A stretch of 64,000 nt of DNA from Ruminococcus sp. (GCA_029060755.1 JAIDTI010000004.1:1-64000); one strand, 5' to 3'; positions 20,707-31,291 are shown, numbered from the stretch's first letter. The notes: a model not told the origin generated them from the letters alone. Numbers and translations: made by a program.

Positions 20707-21294
20707 CTACCTTTTCTCGATAACCTTATCAATAAGACCATATTCAAGAGCCTGTTGAGCAGTCATATAATTGTCACGTTCTGTATCAATTTCAACCTGT
20801 TCAACCGGTTTGCCGGTATTTTTAGCAAGAAGTTCATTCATTTTCTGACGTGTTCTGACAAGATGGTCTGAATGAATCTTTATATCAGTACACTGTCCGC
20901 CTAAACCACCTGAAATAAGAGGCTGATGAATCATAATCTCACTGTTAGGAAGTGCAAAGCGTTTTCCTTTTGCACCAGCCGCAAGCAGAAATGCTCCCAT
21001 TGAAGCAGCCATACCTATACATATAGTTGATACATCACACTTTATATACTGCATAGTATCATAAATAGCCATACCGTCAGTGATAGAACCGCCTGGACTG
21101 TTTATATAAAGTGAAATGTCCTTGTCTGAATCCTGACTTTCAAGGAAAAGAAGTTGTGCAACAACAACACTTGATGTAGCAGAGTTCACCTGGTCAGAAA
21201 GCATAATTATTCTGTCGTTCAGCAAACGGGAAAAAATATCATAAGACCTTTCTCCACGGCTTGTCTGTTCAACAACATAAGGTATAAAGCTCAT
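20707..21294 (-). CDS. clpP: ATP-dependent Clp protease proteolytic subunit ClpP
   Basis: [46 protein letters not shown]. Confidence 0.98.
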   Translation of the reverse strand: MSFIPYVVEQTSRGERSYDIFSRLLNDRIIMLSDQVNSATSSVVVAQLLFLESQDSDKDISLYINSPGGSITDGMAIYDTMQYIKCDVSTICIGMAASMGAFLLAAGAKGKRFALPNSEIMIHQPLISGGLGGQCTDIKIHSDHLVRTRQKMNELLAKNTGKPVEQVEIDTERDNYMTAQQALEYGLIDKVIEKR

Positions 21295-21383
21295 AAATTC
21301 ATCGCCCTTTCTTTTTTATGTGTTTATTTATTACGGTTTCTGTTCATATAATATGAGACAGAAACCGCATTTATATCTTATTT

Positions 21384-22700
21384 TTATTCTGCTGATTCTT
21401 CTGTAGTTTCAGCTACAGCATCACTTACAACAGCAGTATCTTTTACTATTTCAACAGCTTTCTGTACTTTCAAATCCTCTGTAAAGTCTGCCATTGAGAT
21501 AAATCTCTTAACCATTTCAACGTCCATTTTATTTGCTTCTGCAATAGGAGCAAGGTTTTCATTGATTTCATCTTCTGAAATTTCAATGTTTTCAAGTTCA
21601 GCAATTTTTTCAAGTGCAAGTCTGAGTTTAACTTCACCTTCTGCACGTTCTCTGTAAGTATCTCTGATAGAATCAACGTCCATGCCTGTATACTGGCAAT
21701 AGAGATTGAGACTCATGCCATTCTGCTGGAGCTGCTGTTCAAATGAGTTCATGATAGAATCAATTCTCTGCTCATACATACAATTCGGAATAGGTGAGTT
21801 GACTTTTTCAATAACAGCTTCAAGAACAGCATTTTCAAATGCAGAATCAGCCTGTTTTGCAGCAGCATCTTCAAGCTTTGTCTTGATGTCGTTTCTGTAT
21901 TCCTCAACAGTTTCAAACTCTGTAGCATCTTTGATAAGGTCGTCATCTATTTCAGGAAGTTCCTCAAAGCTGATAGCTTTAAGCTTTGTTTTGAATGTAG
22001 CGTCTTTTCCTGCATATTCTTCCATCTGATAATTTTCAGGGAAAGTAACATTTATGTCAAATTCATCGCCGATATTGTGACCGACAATCTGGTCTTCAAA
22101 GCCAGGAATAAACTGACCGCTGCCCAATTTAAGCGGGTGGTCTTCACCTTTACCGCCCTCAAATGCTTCATCACCAAAGAAACCTTCAAAATCAATGATA
22201 ACTTCGTCATTAAGCTGTGCAGGTCTGTCCTCAACTGAAACGATACGTGCATTTTTCTTTCTGATTATTTCAATCTGTTCATTAACGTCCTCATCTGTTA
22301 TTTCCTTAACCTGCTTCGGAGCTGTGATGCCCTTGTAATCTGAAATTTCGATTACAGGTTTTGTAATGCAGATAGCTTTAAGCTCAACGCCGTTTTCCTT
22401 GTCTGCTGAAATAACCTCTACATTTGGTCTGTCAACAAGATTGAGATTCTGCTCCTGAACAGCTGCACCAAGTTCATCACCAAGAAGTGAATTGATAGCA
22501 CCCTCATAGAATACATTTTCACCGAATGTTCTTTCAGCAAGCTTTCTCGGAACTTTGCCCTTTCTGAATCCTTTAAGCTGGATATTTTTCTTCTGACGCT
22601 GATACTCCTTTTCAACAGCAGTTTCAAAAGTTACTGCATCAATAGTAATAACAAGTTCAGTTGTGTTTACATCTGTTTTTGTTGATGATTTTAAACTCAT
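21384..22700 (-). CDS. tig: Trigger factor
   Basis: MSLKSSTKTDVNTTELVITIDAVTFETAVEKEYQRQKKNIQLKGFRKGKVPRKLAE; FKBP region; start moved to ATG 22700 after ggagg. Confidence 0.96.
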   Translation of the reverse strand: MSLKSSTKTDVNTTELVITIDAVTFETAVEKEYQRQKKNIQLKGFRKGKVPRKLAERTFGENVFYEGAINSLLGDELGAAVQEQNLNLVDRPNVEVISADKENGVELKAICITKPVIEISDYKGITAPKQVKEITDEDVNEQIEIIRKKNARIVSVEDRPAQLNDEVIIDFEGFFGDEAFEGGKGEDHPLKLGSGQFIPGFEDQIVGHNIGDEFDINVTFPENYQMEEYAGKDATFKTKLKAISFEELPEIDDDLIKDATEFETVEEYRNDIKTKLEDAAAKQADSAFENAVLEAVIEKVNSPIPNCMYEQRIDSIMNSFEQQLQQNGMSLNLYCQYTGMDVDSIRDTYRERAEGEVKLRLALEKIAELENIEISEDEINENLAPIAEANKMDVEMVKRFISMADFTEDLKVQKAVEIVKDTAVVSDAVAETTEESAE

Positions 22701-22815
22701 TGGTTTTTCCTCCATTATTTTTTGGTACATCTTAGAAATTAAGATACTGGAATATTATACCACATTTTAAAAAAAATTTCTACAATATTTTACGACTTCT
22801 ATATTTCTTATAAAA

Positions 22816-23508
22816 TTATAATACTTTTTCAGGAGAAAAATGTATATAATCACCTGAAATGAGATGAAAATTTATATCATCATAAGTATTTGTGATACAA
22901 AGTTCATGTGCCGAACGTCCGTGAACGTGTCCATAGTAACATTCTTTAATTTTATAGCGATATAGTATATCCAGTATATCATAATTGAAATTGTTTGCAA
23001 ATATAGGCGGATAGTGCATGAATACAAGTGGTTCAAGTCCTGCGCTGACTGCTGATTTTATAGATGTTTCAAGTCGCTGGACTTCTCTTTTAAGGACTTT
23101 TTCGTCCTGAATTTCATCGGGCATATTAACCCAGCCACGAGTACCGCAAATCCCATATTTGCCATAAGCATAATGATTGTTATGCAGAATTTTTATAGTG
23201 TCAAATCCCTCTGTCGAAAGAAAATCCTCCATTTTTTTCTTAGTTCCCCACCAATAATCGTGGTTGCCTTTCAGGATTATTTTTTTTCCAGTAAGCTGAT
23301 TTATAAATCTGAAATCAGGTACTGCCTGTTGCATGGACATTCCCCACGAAATATCACCCGCAAGCACGACAGTATCTTCTTCCTTTACCTTTTCAAGCCA
23401 GTTTTTTTCAATTTTTTCCTGATAATTTTCCCAGCCTGCAAAAATGCTCATAGTCTTTTCAGGATTGCTGAAACATAAATGCAAGTCTCCGATAACATAC
23501 AGATTCAT
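22816..23508 (-). CDS. Metallophosphoesterase
   Basis: VIGDLHLCF, LAGDISWGM, LKGNHDYWWGT, YGHVHG. Confidence 0.93.
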   Translation of the reverse strand: MNLYVIGDLHLCFSNPEKTMSIFAGWENYQEKIEKNWLEKVKEEDTVVLAGDISWGMSMQQAVPDFRFINQLTGKKIILKGNHDYWWGTKKKMEDFLSTEGFDTIKILHNNHYAYGKYGICGTRGWVNMPDEIQDEKVLKREVQRLETSIKSAVSAGLEPLVFMHYPPIFANNFNYDILDILYRYKIKECYYGHVHGRSAHELCITNTYDDINFHLISGDYIHFSPEKVL

Positions 23509-25001
23509 CAGATTCTGAGAGTTTTCAGGACATATGCTTTCTGTTCTGACTTGTCAATTACATCATTGAAACGTTCAGGCTTGTTCTTGAGGTCGGCAAG
23601 CGCAGACGGTACGGGAATATCAGAGAGTTCTGCAATTCTGTCAACCTTTGCATATTCGTCAATATCTGATTGGCTGTTTTCAAGTGCTTCAAGAACTGCC
23701 GCACTGAATTTGTACGGACTTGCTGTTGATGCAATGATAGTCTTTGTGCTGTCGCCTGTTGCCTCTTTGTAGTCGTTGTATACTTTTACTGCAACGGCTG
23801 TATGTGTATCACAAGTATATGAATATTTTTCATAGATGTTGTGGATTGTAGCCTTTGTCTGTTCGTCATCACAGAATCCGCCGAAAAATTCCTCTTTAAG
23901 CTGTGCTTTTACGTCGTCACTTACTTCATATCTGCCGTCAGATGCAAGCTTGCCAAACCATTCGTTTATGACAGCATCATTTTTGCCTGTCATGATATAG
24001 ATAAGTCTTTCAAGATTGCTTGAAATGAGAATATCCATAGACGGAGAAACAGTTGCATAAAACTGACGGTTTCTGTCATAAATGCCTGTATTTATGAAGT
24101 CTGTGAGAACATTGTTTATATTTGATGCACATATCAGCTTATTGACTGGAACACCCATTTTTTTAGCATAGTAAGCCGCAAGGATATTTCCGAAATTTCC
24201 TGTAGGTACAACAATATTAATCTTGTCGCCAAGTTCAATTTCACCGTCTTTTACAAGTTCTGCATAAGATGATACATAATACACAATCTGCGGAACAAGT
24301 CTGCCCCAGTTTATTGAGTTTGCACTTGAAAACATCATGCCTTTTGAGTTAAGGGCAGATTTTACATTATTGTCTGTGAAAATAGCTTTTACACCGTTCT
24401 GACAGTCATCAAAGTTGCCTTTGATTGCACATACACCGACGTTTTCGCCCTCCTGTGTTTTCATCTGACGTTTCTGCATAGGACTTACGCCGTCTTCCGG
24501 ATAAAATACAAGAATTGATGTACCTTCAACATCTTTGAATCCCTCTAAAGCAGCTTTGCCTGTATCACCTGATGTTGCAACAAGAATCACAATTTTCTTG
24601 TCAAGATTAATTTTCTTTGCAGATGTTGTGAGGAAATACGGCAGAATCTGTAAAGCCATATCTTTAAATGCACAAGTCGGACCATGCCATAATTCAAGCA
24701 TATATGTACCGTCAAAAAGATGTGCAATTTCTGTAATGCTTTCTGTTTCAAAATTCTTTGTCGAATAAGCATTATCTGTACAGTAATGGATTTCAGCTTC
24801 TGAAAAATCAGTGAGATACTTTGAGAAAACAAAAGCAGCTCTGTCAGCGTATTTCATATCGCCGACTGCCTTTATTTCATCAAGAGTAATTGCAGGAATC
24901 TCCTCCGGAACGAAAAGTCCGCCCTCTGCTGAAATTCCTTGAGTAATAGCCTCTGCACTGCTTACTTTTACTCCGCTGTTTCGTGTACTGTTGTAAAACA
25001 T
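23508..25001 (-). CDS. thrC: Threonine synthase
   Basis: MFYNSTRNSGVKVSSAEAITQGISAEGGLFVPEE, HGPTCAFKDMALQ, ATSGDTGKAALEGF. Confidence 0.96.
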   Translation of the reverse strand: MFYNSTRNSGVKVSSAEAITQGISAEGGLFVPEEIPAITLDEIKAVGDMKYADRAAFVFSKYLTDFSEAEIHYCTDNAYSTKNFETESITEIAHLFDGTYMLELWHGPTCAFKDMALQILPYFLTTSAKKINLDKKIVILVATSGDTGKAALEGFKDVEGTSILVFYPEDGVSPMQKRQMKTQEGENVGVCAIKGNFDDCQNGVKAIFTDNNVKSALNSKGMMFSSANSINWGRLVPQIVYYVSSYAELVKDGEIELGDKINIVVPTGNFGNILAAYYAKKMGVPVNKLICASNINNVLTDFINTGIYDRNRQFYATVSPSMDILISSNLERLIYIMTGKNDAVINEWFGKLASDGRYEVSDDVKAQLKEEFFGGFCDDEQTKATIHNIYEKYSYTCDTHTAVAVKVYNDYKEATGDSTKTIIASTASPYKFSAAVLEALENSQSDIDEYAKVDRIAELSDIPVPSALADLKNKPERFNDVIDKSEQKAYVLKTLRI

Positions 25002-25014
25002 TCAAATCACCCTT

Positions 25015-25389
25015 TTAATAATTATAGCCTGTGGTATCATAGGCATTTTTTATATAATCAATGCTCTGAACATTTCCGTTGATTATTATAACCTCTGCAA
25101 TATCAAATCGTGGCTGTAAATCAACAGGATATTTAGAGCAATAATCGCTTGCTGTTTTTATAATAAGATGCTGTTTTCTTGCATTTACGGAATCAAATCC
25201 GCTTGAAATACTGTTCGGATTACGTGTTTTCACTTCCACAAAAGCAATATAGTCTGAATTTGTAGCAATTATATCAATTTCACCGCCTTTTATGCGGTAA
25301 TTTCTTGCAATAATAGTATATCCCTTTTCAACAAGGTACTTGCATACGCTGTTTTCACCAATATTGCCGATTTCTGTACTATTCATCAT
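25015..25389 (-). CDS. YraN family (UPF0102) nuclease-like protein
   Basis: GENSVCKYLVEKGYTIIARNYRIKGGEIDIIATNSDYIAFVEVKTR. Confidence 0.93.
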   Translation of the reverse strand: MMNSTEIGNIGENSVCKYLVEKGYTIIARNYRIKGGEIDIIATNSDYIAFVEVKTRNPNSISSGFDSVNARKQHLIIKTASDYCSKYPVDLQPRFDIAEVIIINGNVQSIDYIKNAYDTTGYNY

Positions 25390-26005
25390 CTTTCAGAATT
25401 TTTTTGAGGAAAGTTTTTCTGTGAATATCGCTTGCACCGTGTTTCAGTATCATTTCACGGTGTAATTCAGTACCATAGCCCTTGTGCTTTTCAAAACAGT
25501 ATTCGGGATATTTTTCCGCAATTTTTTTCATATATCTGTCACGTGAAACTTTTGCAAGAACAGATGCCGCCGCTATAGATGCGGATTTAGCATCACCCTT
25601 TACAATGTATTGTGCAGGAATATCAAGTTCAGGCAGTTTGTTTCCGTCCACAAGTGCATAGTCGGGCTTTATTTTAAGTCCTTCTACCGCACGTTTCATT
25701 GCAAGAAGTGTTGACTGTAAAATATTTATTCTGTCAATTTCCTCAACAGTGGCAACAGCAACGCAGTAAGCATCAGCCTTTTTGATTATTTCATCATAAA
25801 GCTTTTCTCGTCTTGATTCAGAAATTTTTTTGCTGTCATTCAGATAGTCTATAAGAATACTGTCATTCAATACAACAGCAGCAGCATACACATCACCGGC
25901 AAGAGGTCCTCTGCCTGCCTCGTCAACTCCGCATATAACAGGGTATGTCTTGCGGATATTGCTGTCATATTCAAAAATTTCCTTGTGTAGAATAATTCTT
26001 GCCAT
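25379..26005 (-). CDS. rnhB: Ribonuclease HII
   Basis: CGVDEAGRGPLAGDVYAAAVVL, DSKKISESRREKLY, YALVDGNKLP. Confidence 0.96.
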   Translation of the reverse strand: MARIILHKEIFEYDSNIRKTYPVICGVDEAGRGPLAGDVYAAAVVLNDSILIDYLNDSKKISESRREKLYDEIIKKADAYCVAVATVEEIDRINILQSTLLAMKRAVEGLKIKPDYALVDGNKLPELDIPAQYIVKGDAKSASIAAASVLAKVSRDRYMKKIAEKYPEYCFEKHKGYGTELHREMILKHGASDIHRKTFLKKILKDDE

Positions 26006-26007
26006 AT

Positions 26008-26883
26008 TTACTCCTTTGGCGGAAATTCAAGTGTAATTTGTCCAAGTTTTCCGCTTCTGAACTCGTCAAGAACTGTTATTGCAGTTCTTTCAGTATTGAC
26101 TTCACCGCCTGAAATTATCATGCCACGCTTTCTGCCGACTTTTTCAAGTAAATCAATACCGCTGATATTTTCGTCAAATTCAATTTTATATCGTGCTTTC
26201 AGTGATTCGGGATAATTTTCAGCAAGAAAACTCAAAAGTTTCATTGCAAGAGTTTCAATATCAACAACATCATCTTTTATTGCACCAGTAAATGCAAGTC
26301 TTATTGCGACTGCCTGATTGTCGAACTTATGCCAGAGAACTCCGGGCATATCAAGCATTTCTGTATTGTCTTTCAGCTTCACCCATTGTTTTACTCTTGT
26401 AACTCCGGGTCGGTCCTCAACTTTTGCACGTTTACCGCCAGCAAGACGGTTAATAAGTGAGCTTTTGCCGACATTCGGAATACCAAGAATCATAAGTCTT
26501 ATCGGTGTACCTGCTGTACCGTTCCGCTGACGTTTATCAATTAAATCTTTTAACACGGTTGATTTGATTACAGGGATAAGCTTGTTAAGATTTTTTCCTG
26601 ATTTGCAGTCAACAGCAAGAGCAGTTATATTTTTCTTTTTGAAATAGTTTATCCAGAAAGAAGTTGCATTGCTGTCGGCAAGGTCGCATTTATTCATAAG
26701 AATAATTTTCGGCTTCGATGATGTAAGGCTGTCAATATCGGGATTTCTGCTACTTAGCGGAGTTCTTGCATCAATTATTTCCACAACGGCATCAACAAGT
26801 TTTAAATTGGCTGAAATAGCACGTTTTGTTTTTGCCATATGACCTGGAAACCATTGTATTGGTTTCATATCATCATTATCCAT
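26008..26883 (-). CDS. rbgA: Ribosome biogenesis GTPase YlqF/RbgA
   Basis: QWFPGHMAKTKRAI, circularly permuted G motifs NKCDLAD, GIPNVGKSSLINRL, DMPGVLW. Confidence 0.95.
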   Translation of the reverse strand: MDNDDMKPIQWFPGHMAKTKRAISANLKLVDAVVEIIDARTPLSSRNPDIDSLTSSKPKIILMNKCDLADSNATSFWINYFKKKNITALAVDCKSGKNLNKLIPVIKSTVLKDLIDKRQRNGTAGTPIRLMILGIPNVGKSSLINRLAGGKRAKVEDRPGVTRVKQWVKLKDNTEMLDMPGVLWHKFDNQAVAIRLAFTGAIKDDVVDIETLAMKLLSFLAENYPESLKARYKIEFDENISGIDLLEKVGRKRGMIISGGEVNTERTAITVLDEFRSGKLGQITLEFPPKE

Positions 26884-26894
26884 AAAATCCCTCC

Positions 26895-27467
26895 TTATCC
26901 GATTTTTCCGATTTTATTTAGTGGTGATATTCTGAAAATAACTTCACCGATTATATTTTCTGTCGGTATAAATCCGATTTCAGCAGAACGGCTGTCCTTT
27001 GAAACCGAACGGTAATCACCCATAACAAATACATATCCCTGCGGAACTTTTACGGGATAATCAAAAGCACCCTCGTCCGTGTGAGTAAGTCCTAATTTGA
27101 GGTAATCCTCAAAAATGCGCTTGTCATCAACATATACAGCACCGCTTCCAAAATCTATATCTATAGTTTGTCCGCCTGTTGCGATAATTCTTTTAACAAT
27201 AGTTTCGTGTATGCCGTCTTTTATTTCAAGTGAATTGTTGTCATTCAGTGTTACGCTGTTTTCTGCACGTATAACGACAATATCACCCTGTTTCAGATTG
27301 TTGCATATAATTCCTGCAATGATTTTATCGCCTGATTTCAGCGTATCACGCATAGAATCGCCGTTTACTGTGAAAATTCTGAAAATATATGTTGAAATCA
27401 TAAGCATGACAAAGAAAGATATAATCAGAACTTCAAAAAAATCAGCAAATTTTCTTAACCTTTCCAT
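26895..27467 (-). CDS. Signal peptidase I (second tandem copy)
   Basis: NGDSMRDTL (Ser), IVKRIIATGGQTIDI (Lys), FVMGDYRSVSKDSR. Confidence 0.9.
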   Translation of the reverse strand: MERLRKFADFFEVLIISFFVMLMISTYIFRIFTVNGDSMRDTLKSGDKIIAGIICNNLKQGDIVVIRAENSVTLNDNNSLEIKDGIHETIVKRIIATGGQTIDIDFGSGAVYVDDKRIFEDYLKLGLTHTDEGAFDYPVKVPQGYVFVMGDYRSVSKDSRSAEIGFIPTENIIGEVIFRISPLNKIGKIG

Positions 27468-28153
27468 GAATCAGTCAGGATTCTGAACTCATTAAGCGGA
27501 TAGTATTTTACAAGTGCTTTGCCGTAAATCTGGTCTTTCTTTATAAGTCCTACACTTCTTGCACGGCTGTCAGTTGAATGATTTCTGTTATCACCCATTA
27601 CAAAATAATAGCCGTCCGGAACTGTTATAGGGTACTGACCTGTAAAAGCACCATCACTTAAATCAGCGGTAGAATCAGGCTCATTTATATAAGGTTCGTT
27701 CAGCATTTCGTCGTCCACATATACATGACCGTCTCTGATGTCGATAGTTTGACCGCCTACAGCAATAACTCTCTTGATGATACATTCATTTATAGCGGAA
27801 CTTTCAGGAATATAGGCATTTCCAGAACTGTCAAGCAGATAGTTTTCCATTTTGTCAATAACAAGAATATCGCCATATTTCACATCAAAAAATACTGTTG
27901 ACATAAAAATTTTATCTGTATCTTCATCTTTTGCCGTTGAGTTAAGAGTAGGCAGCATAGAATGACCGACAATATTTACAGGGTGAAGAACATAAGTAAA
28001 AATAAGTACAACAACAAAAATTGTGGCAATAGTTGACTCCGCAATATCAATAATATCTTTTACAACATTTCCCTTTTTTTTGATATTTTCTTTCGTATTC
28101 TGTTCATTTACTTCATTTTCAGTATTTTCAATGATTTCTTCGTTGTTTTCCAT
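27455..28153 (-). CDS. lepB: Signal peptidase I (first tandem copy)
   Basis: GHSMLPTL (Ser), CIIKRVIAVGGQTIDI (Lys), FVMGDNRNHSTDSR. Confidence 0.94.
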   Translation of the reverse strand: MENNEEIIENTENEVNEQNTKENIKKKGNVVKDIIDIAESTIATIFVVVLIFTYVLHPVNIVGHSMLPTLNSTAKDEDTDKIFMSTVFFDVKYGDILVIDKMENYLLDSSGNAYIPESSAINECIIKRVIAVGGQTIDIRDGHVYVDDEMLNEPYINEPDSTADLSDGAFTGQYPITVPDGYYFVMGDNRNHSTDSRARSVGLIKKDQIYGKALVKYYPLNEFRILTDSWKG

Positions 28154-28185
28154 AGTATCTCCTTGAAACCGATATTTTTAATAGC

Positions 28186-28208
28186 AAAAAAGGGACTTTA
28201 AGAGTCCC
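28186..28208 (-). terminator. Intrinsic terminator downstream of rplS
   Basis: On the minus strand GGGACT-cttaa-AGTCCC followed by TTTTTT. Confidence 0.85.
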
Positions 28209-28265
28209 ATGAGTTGAGATGAACAAGCCGGCGGAAATGCCGACAAGTTCAATCTGTGTCGCATC

Positions 28266-28610
28266 TTAGCGAATCTGCTCTTTAACCTTTGCAGCTTTAC
28301 CAACTCTGTCTCTGAGGTAGTAGAGTTTAGCTCTGCGGACTTTACCGTATCTTACAACTTCTACCTTGTCAACAACAGGTGAATGAAGTGGGAAAACTCT
28401 TTCAACGCCACAGCCATGAGCAACACGTCTTACAGTGAAAGTTTCGCTGATTCCACCGTGCTTCTTAGCGATAACAGTGCCTTCAAAAATCTGAATACGG
28501 CTCTTTTCGCCTTCTTTAATGCGTACGTGTACCTTTACAGTGTCACCAACGTTGAACTGTGGTACGTTTTCTTTCATGCTTGATTCGCTGATTAATTTAA
28601 GTGCGTCCAT
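28266..28610 (-). CDS. rplS: 50S ribosomal protein L19
   Basis: [60 protein letters not shown]. Confidence 0.98.
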   Translation of the reverse strand: MDALKLISESSMKENVPQFNVGDTVKVHVRIKEGEKSRIQIFEGTVIAKKHGGISETFTVRRVAHGCGVERVFPLHSPVVDKVEVVRYGKVRRAKLYYLRDRVGKAAKVKEQIR

Positions 28611-28621
28611 TTTTTAATTCC

Positions 28622-28745
28622 TCCTAAAATTTCCGAACATTCTTACCAAAAATGCAGACCGTTTCAGCATAGCGTTGCAAAGGCAGAGGACTGTTCTGTA
28701 TTAATGTCTTTCGGCATTAACCCTCATCTGTAAAATGCAGACGGA
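28622..28745 (-). promoter_or_regulatory. Structured 5' leader of rplS (possible L19 autoregulatory leader)
   Basis: Non-coding region with local hairpin taatg-ccgaaaga-catta and an 11-bp direct repeat (aaaatgcagac on the + strand) flanking it. Confidence 0.35.
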
Positions 28746-28796
28746 TTTCAAATGCTTTTATATCATACCATACTTTTCAAAAAAAATCAAGTGTTT

Positions 28797-29459
28797 TCAG
28801 AAAAATTTTTCATTATTTTCACATAAAATTGCTTTTCGTATGATTTTTACAGTTTCAAACGGTGTCTGACATATATTTTTTAGTGAATCTATGAATAAAT
28901 TCGGGTTGTAGTTTGTCTGAGTACCTGCGGGCAGACGGATAATCATATCAACCGAATTTTCTTTGAGTTCGCATGATACTATTTCAAGGTCGGGCATTAT
29001 ATCAACTGTTTTAATGCCCTTTTTAGTTTTCTTTTCAATCAGGATTTCAGGCATGGCAAGAAGTTCCATAAGTGCATCATATACTTCTGCTATATCTTCT
29101 GAAACAAGTGAGAAGCTGTATTCTGCTTTTGTTATTGCAGTAATTTTCTTTACCTGCTCCGCTACTGATATTATACGCATACCCTCTGGCATAACAGCAT
29201 TAAGCTTGTCCTTTATTTCATTGAATGACATATTGTCATCGGTTATATTGAAGTCCATAATCTCGCACGAACTTTCAAATCCCAAAGAAAGTGCAAGTGC
29301 AAAGCTGTAGTATGGGTGCGGATTGAAACCCTCTGTATACCATACAGGCAGTTTTGAGCGTCTGAAAGTTCTTAGCATACAGCGGTTGAGGTCAAGATGT
29401 GAAATATATTTAGCTCTGCCTGTTTTTTCAAAAACTGCTCTTAATCGTAACAAAAACAA
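28797..29459 (-). CDS. TIGR03936 family radical SAM-associated protein (DUF2344)
   Basis: RAVFEKTGRAKYISHLDLNRCMLRTFRRSKLPVWYTEGFNPHP. Confidence 0.92.
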   Translation of the reverse strand: MFLLRLRAVFEKTGRAKYISHLDLNRCMLRTFRRSKLPVWYTEGFNPHPYYSFALALSLGFESSCEIMDFNITDDNMSFNEIKDKLNAVMPEGMRIISVAEQVKKITAITKAEYSFSLVSEDIAEVYDALMELLAMPEILIEKKTKKGIKTVDIMPDLEIVSCELKENSVDMIIRLPAGTQTNYNPNLFIDSLKNICQTPFETVKIIRKAILCENNEKFF

Positions 29460-31291
29460 TCCCTCCCTGTAGCTTTATTTACTCCACAACCTGAACATCT
29501 CATACGGCAGTTAGGTGTTGTGACTGATTTGTGAGCTGTCTTATTCTCACGGATAAAAAATTCTTTTGTAACAAGATAATCAAGATGTTCCCACGGCAGA
29601 ATCTCATCATATTCAAAACGTCTGTTTGCATAAAATGCGGGGTCAACACCACATTCAGCAAAAGCTTCAAGCCATGTATCGAACTTGTAATGTTCACTCC
29701 AGCTGTCAAATTTACAGCCTTTTTTCCACGCTGTATATATTACATTGCACAATCTTCTGTCACCTTTTGCAAGAACAGCCTCCAATAAGCTTACGTTTGA
29801 ATCATGATAGCTTACCTTGATTTTCTTAGTTTTTACAGAATCAAGCAGAAGTTTTTGTTTGCGTTCAATTTCTTCTTTTGTGTCCTGCGGTTCAAACTGA
29901 AACGGTGTGAACGGCTTCGGAACGAATGTTGCACAACTTACAGAAATCTGCACGCCTTTACCTTTTGGACGATTTTCAATGCTGTAGAATAAGTCTACAA
30001 TACGTTGTGCAAGTTCTGCGATACCGATAATATCTTCATCTGTTTCAGTCGGCAGTCCCATCATGAAATACAGCTTTACAGTACTGTAACCGCCCTCAAA
30101 TGCAATTTTGCAGGTGTTCATGATTTCTTCTTCAGTTACATTTTTATTTATAACGTCTCTCAATCGTTGAGTACCGCCCTCTGCGGCAAAAGTGAGACCG
30201 CTTTTACGTATTTTCTTGATTTTTTCAAGCAAGGATTCTGAAAAATTGTCCACACGCAATGACGGTAAAGAAAGATTGACTTTTTCTTTTTCGGTATAAC
30301 TGATTAACTCCGTCAGCATTTCGTCTATTCTTGAGTGATCGCTTGTGCTTAATGATGCAAGTGAAACTTCGTCATATCCAGTATTTTCGCAAAGGCACTT
30401 TGTTTCACTGCATATAGTTTCGGGCGATTTTTCACGGAACGGGCGGTAAATAAATCCAGCCTGACAGAATCTGCAACCACGTATACAGCCACGCAATACT
30501 TCAACAGAAATTCTGTCGTGGACTATCTCTGTAAACGGTACAACAAAATTTTCGGGATAGTATACTTTATCAAAATCCTTGATGATACGCTTTTTTATCT
30601 TTTTTGGTGCATTTTCAAGCACTTCCATTTTATCAATAGTACCATTTTCTTTGTAACTGAACTTATAAAACTGTGGAACGTATATTCCCTCAATCTGCGA
30701 TGCACGCTTTAAAAATTCAATTCTGTCTGCACCCTGTTTTTTCATTTCATTATATAAGTCCATGAGTTCAAGATTTACTTCTTCACCCTCACCAAGTATA
30801 AACAAATCAAAGAAATCGGCAAGCGGTTCAGGATTGCACACACAAGGACCTCCTGCAACAACTATCTGTGTGAGTTCAGGTGTTCTGTCCTTTGCAAAAA
30901 TGGGAATACCAGCCAAGTCAAGCATATTCAGAACAGTTGTGTATGAAAGTTCGTACTGCATGGTAAATCCTATAAAATCGAAATCTCTGATAGGGTCAAG
31001 AGATTCAAGCGCATAAAGCGGTATATCGTTTTTACGCATTATTTCTTCAAAATCAGGTGACGGAGCGAAACAGCGTTCACACCAGTAATTTTTGCGCTCA
31101 TTTTTCAGTGAATACAGTATCTTCATGCCAAGATGCGACATTCCTATATCGTAGGTATCGGGGAAACAAAATGCAAAGCGGACATCAACTTCAGACTTGT
31201 CCTTTATGACACTTCCCACTTCACCGCCTATGTATCGTGACGGCTTCTGCACATCAAGCAGATGTTTTTCTATTTTTTCTCTTAAATTCAT
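29441..31291 (-). CDS. TIGR03960 family B12-binding-domain radical SAM protein
   Basis: RYIGGEVGSVIKD, CFPDTYDIGMSHLG, VLRGCIRGCRFCQAGFIYRPFREKSPE. Confidence 0.93.
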   Translation of the reverse strand: MNLREKIEKHLLDVQKPSRYIGGEVGSVIKDKSEVDVRFAFCFPDTYDIGMSHLGMKILYSLKNERKNYWCERCFAPSPDFEEIMRKNDIPLYALESLDPIRDFDFIGFTMQYELSYTTVLNMLDLAGIPIFAKDRTPELTQIVVAGGPCVCNPEPLADFFDLFILGEGEEVNLELMDLYNEMKKQGADRIEFLKRASQIEGIYVPQFYKFSYKENGTIDKMEVLENAPKKIKKRIIKDFDKVYYPENFVVPFTEIVHDRISVEVLRGCIRGCRFCQAGFIYRPFREKSPETICSETKCLCENTGYDEVSLASLSTSDHSRIDEMLTELISYTEKEKVNLSLPSLRVDNFSESLLEKIKKIRKSGLTFAAEGGTQRLRDVINKNVTEEEIMNTCKIAFEGGYSTVKLYFMMGLPTETDEDIIGIAELAQRIVDLFYSIENRPKGKGVQISVSCATFVPKPFTPFQFEPQDTKEEIERKQKLLLDSVKTKKIKVSYHDSNVSLLEAVLAKGDRRLCNVIYTAWKKGCKFDSWSEHYKFDTWLEAFAECGVDPAFYANRRFEYDEILPWEHLDYLVTKEFFIRENKTAHKSVTTPNCRMRCSGCGVNKATGRDCFCYD

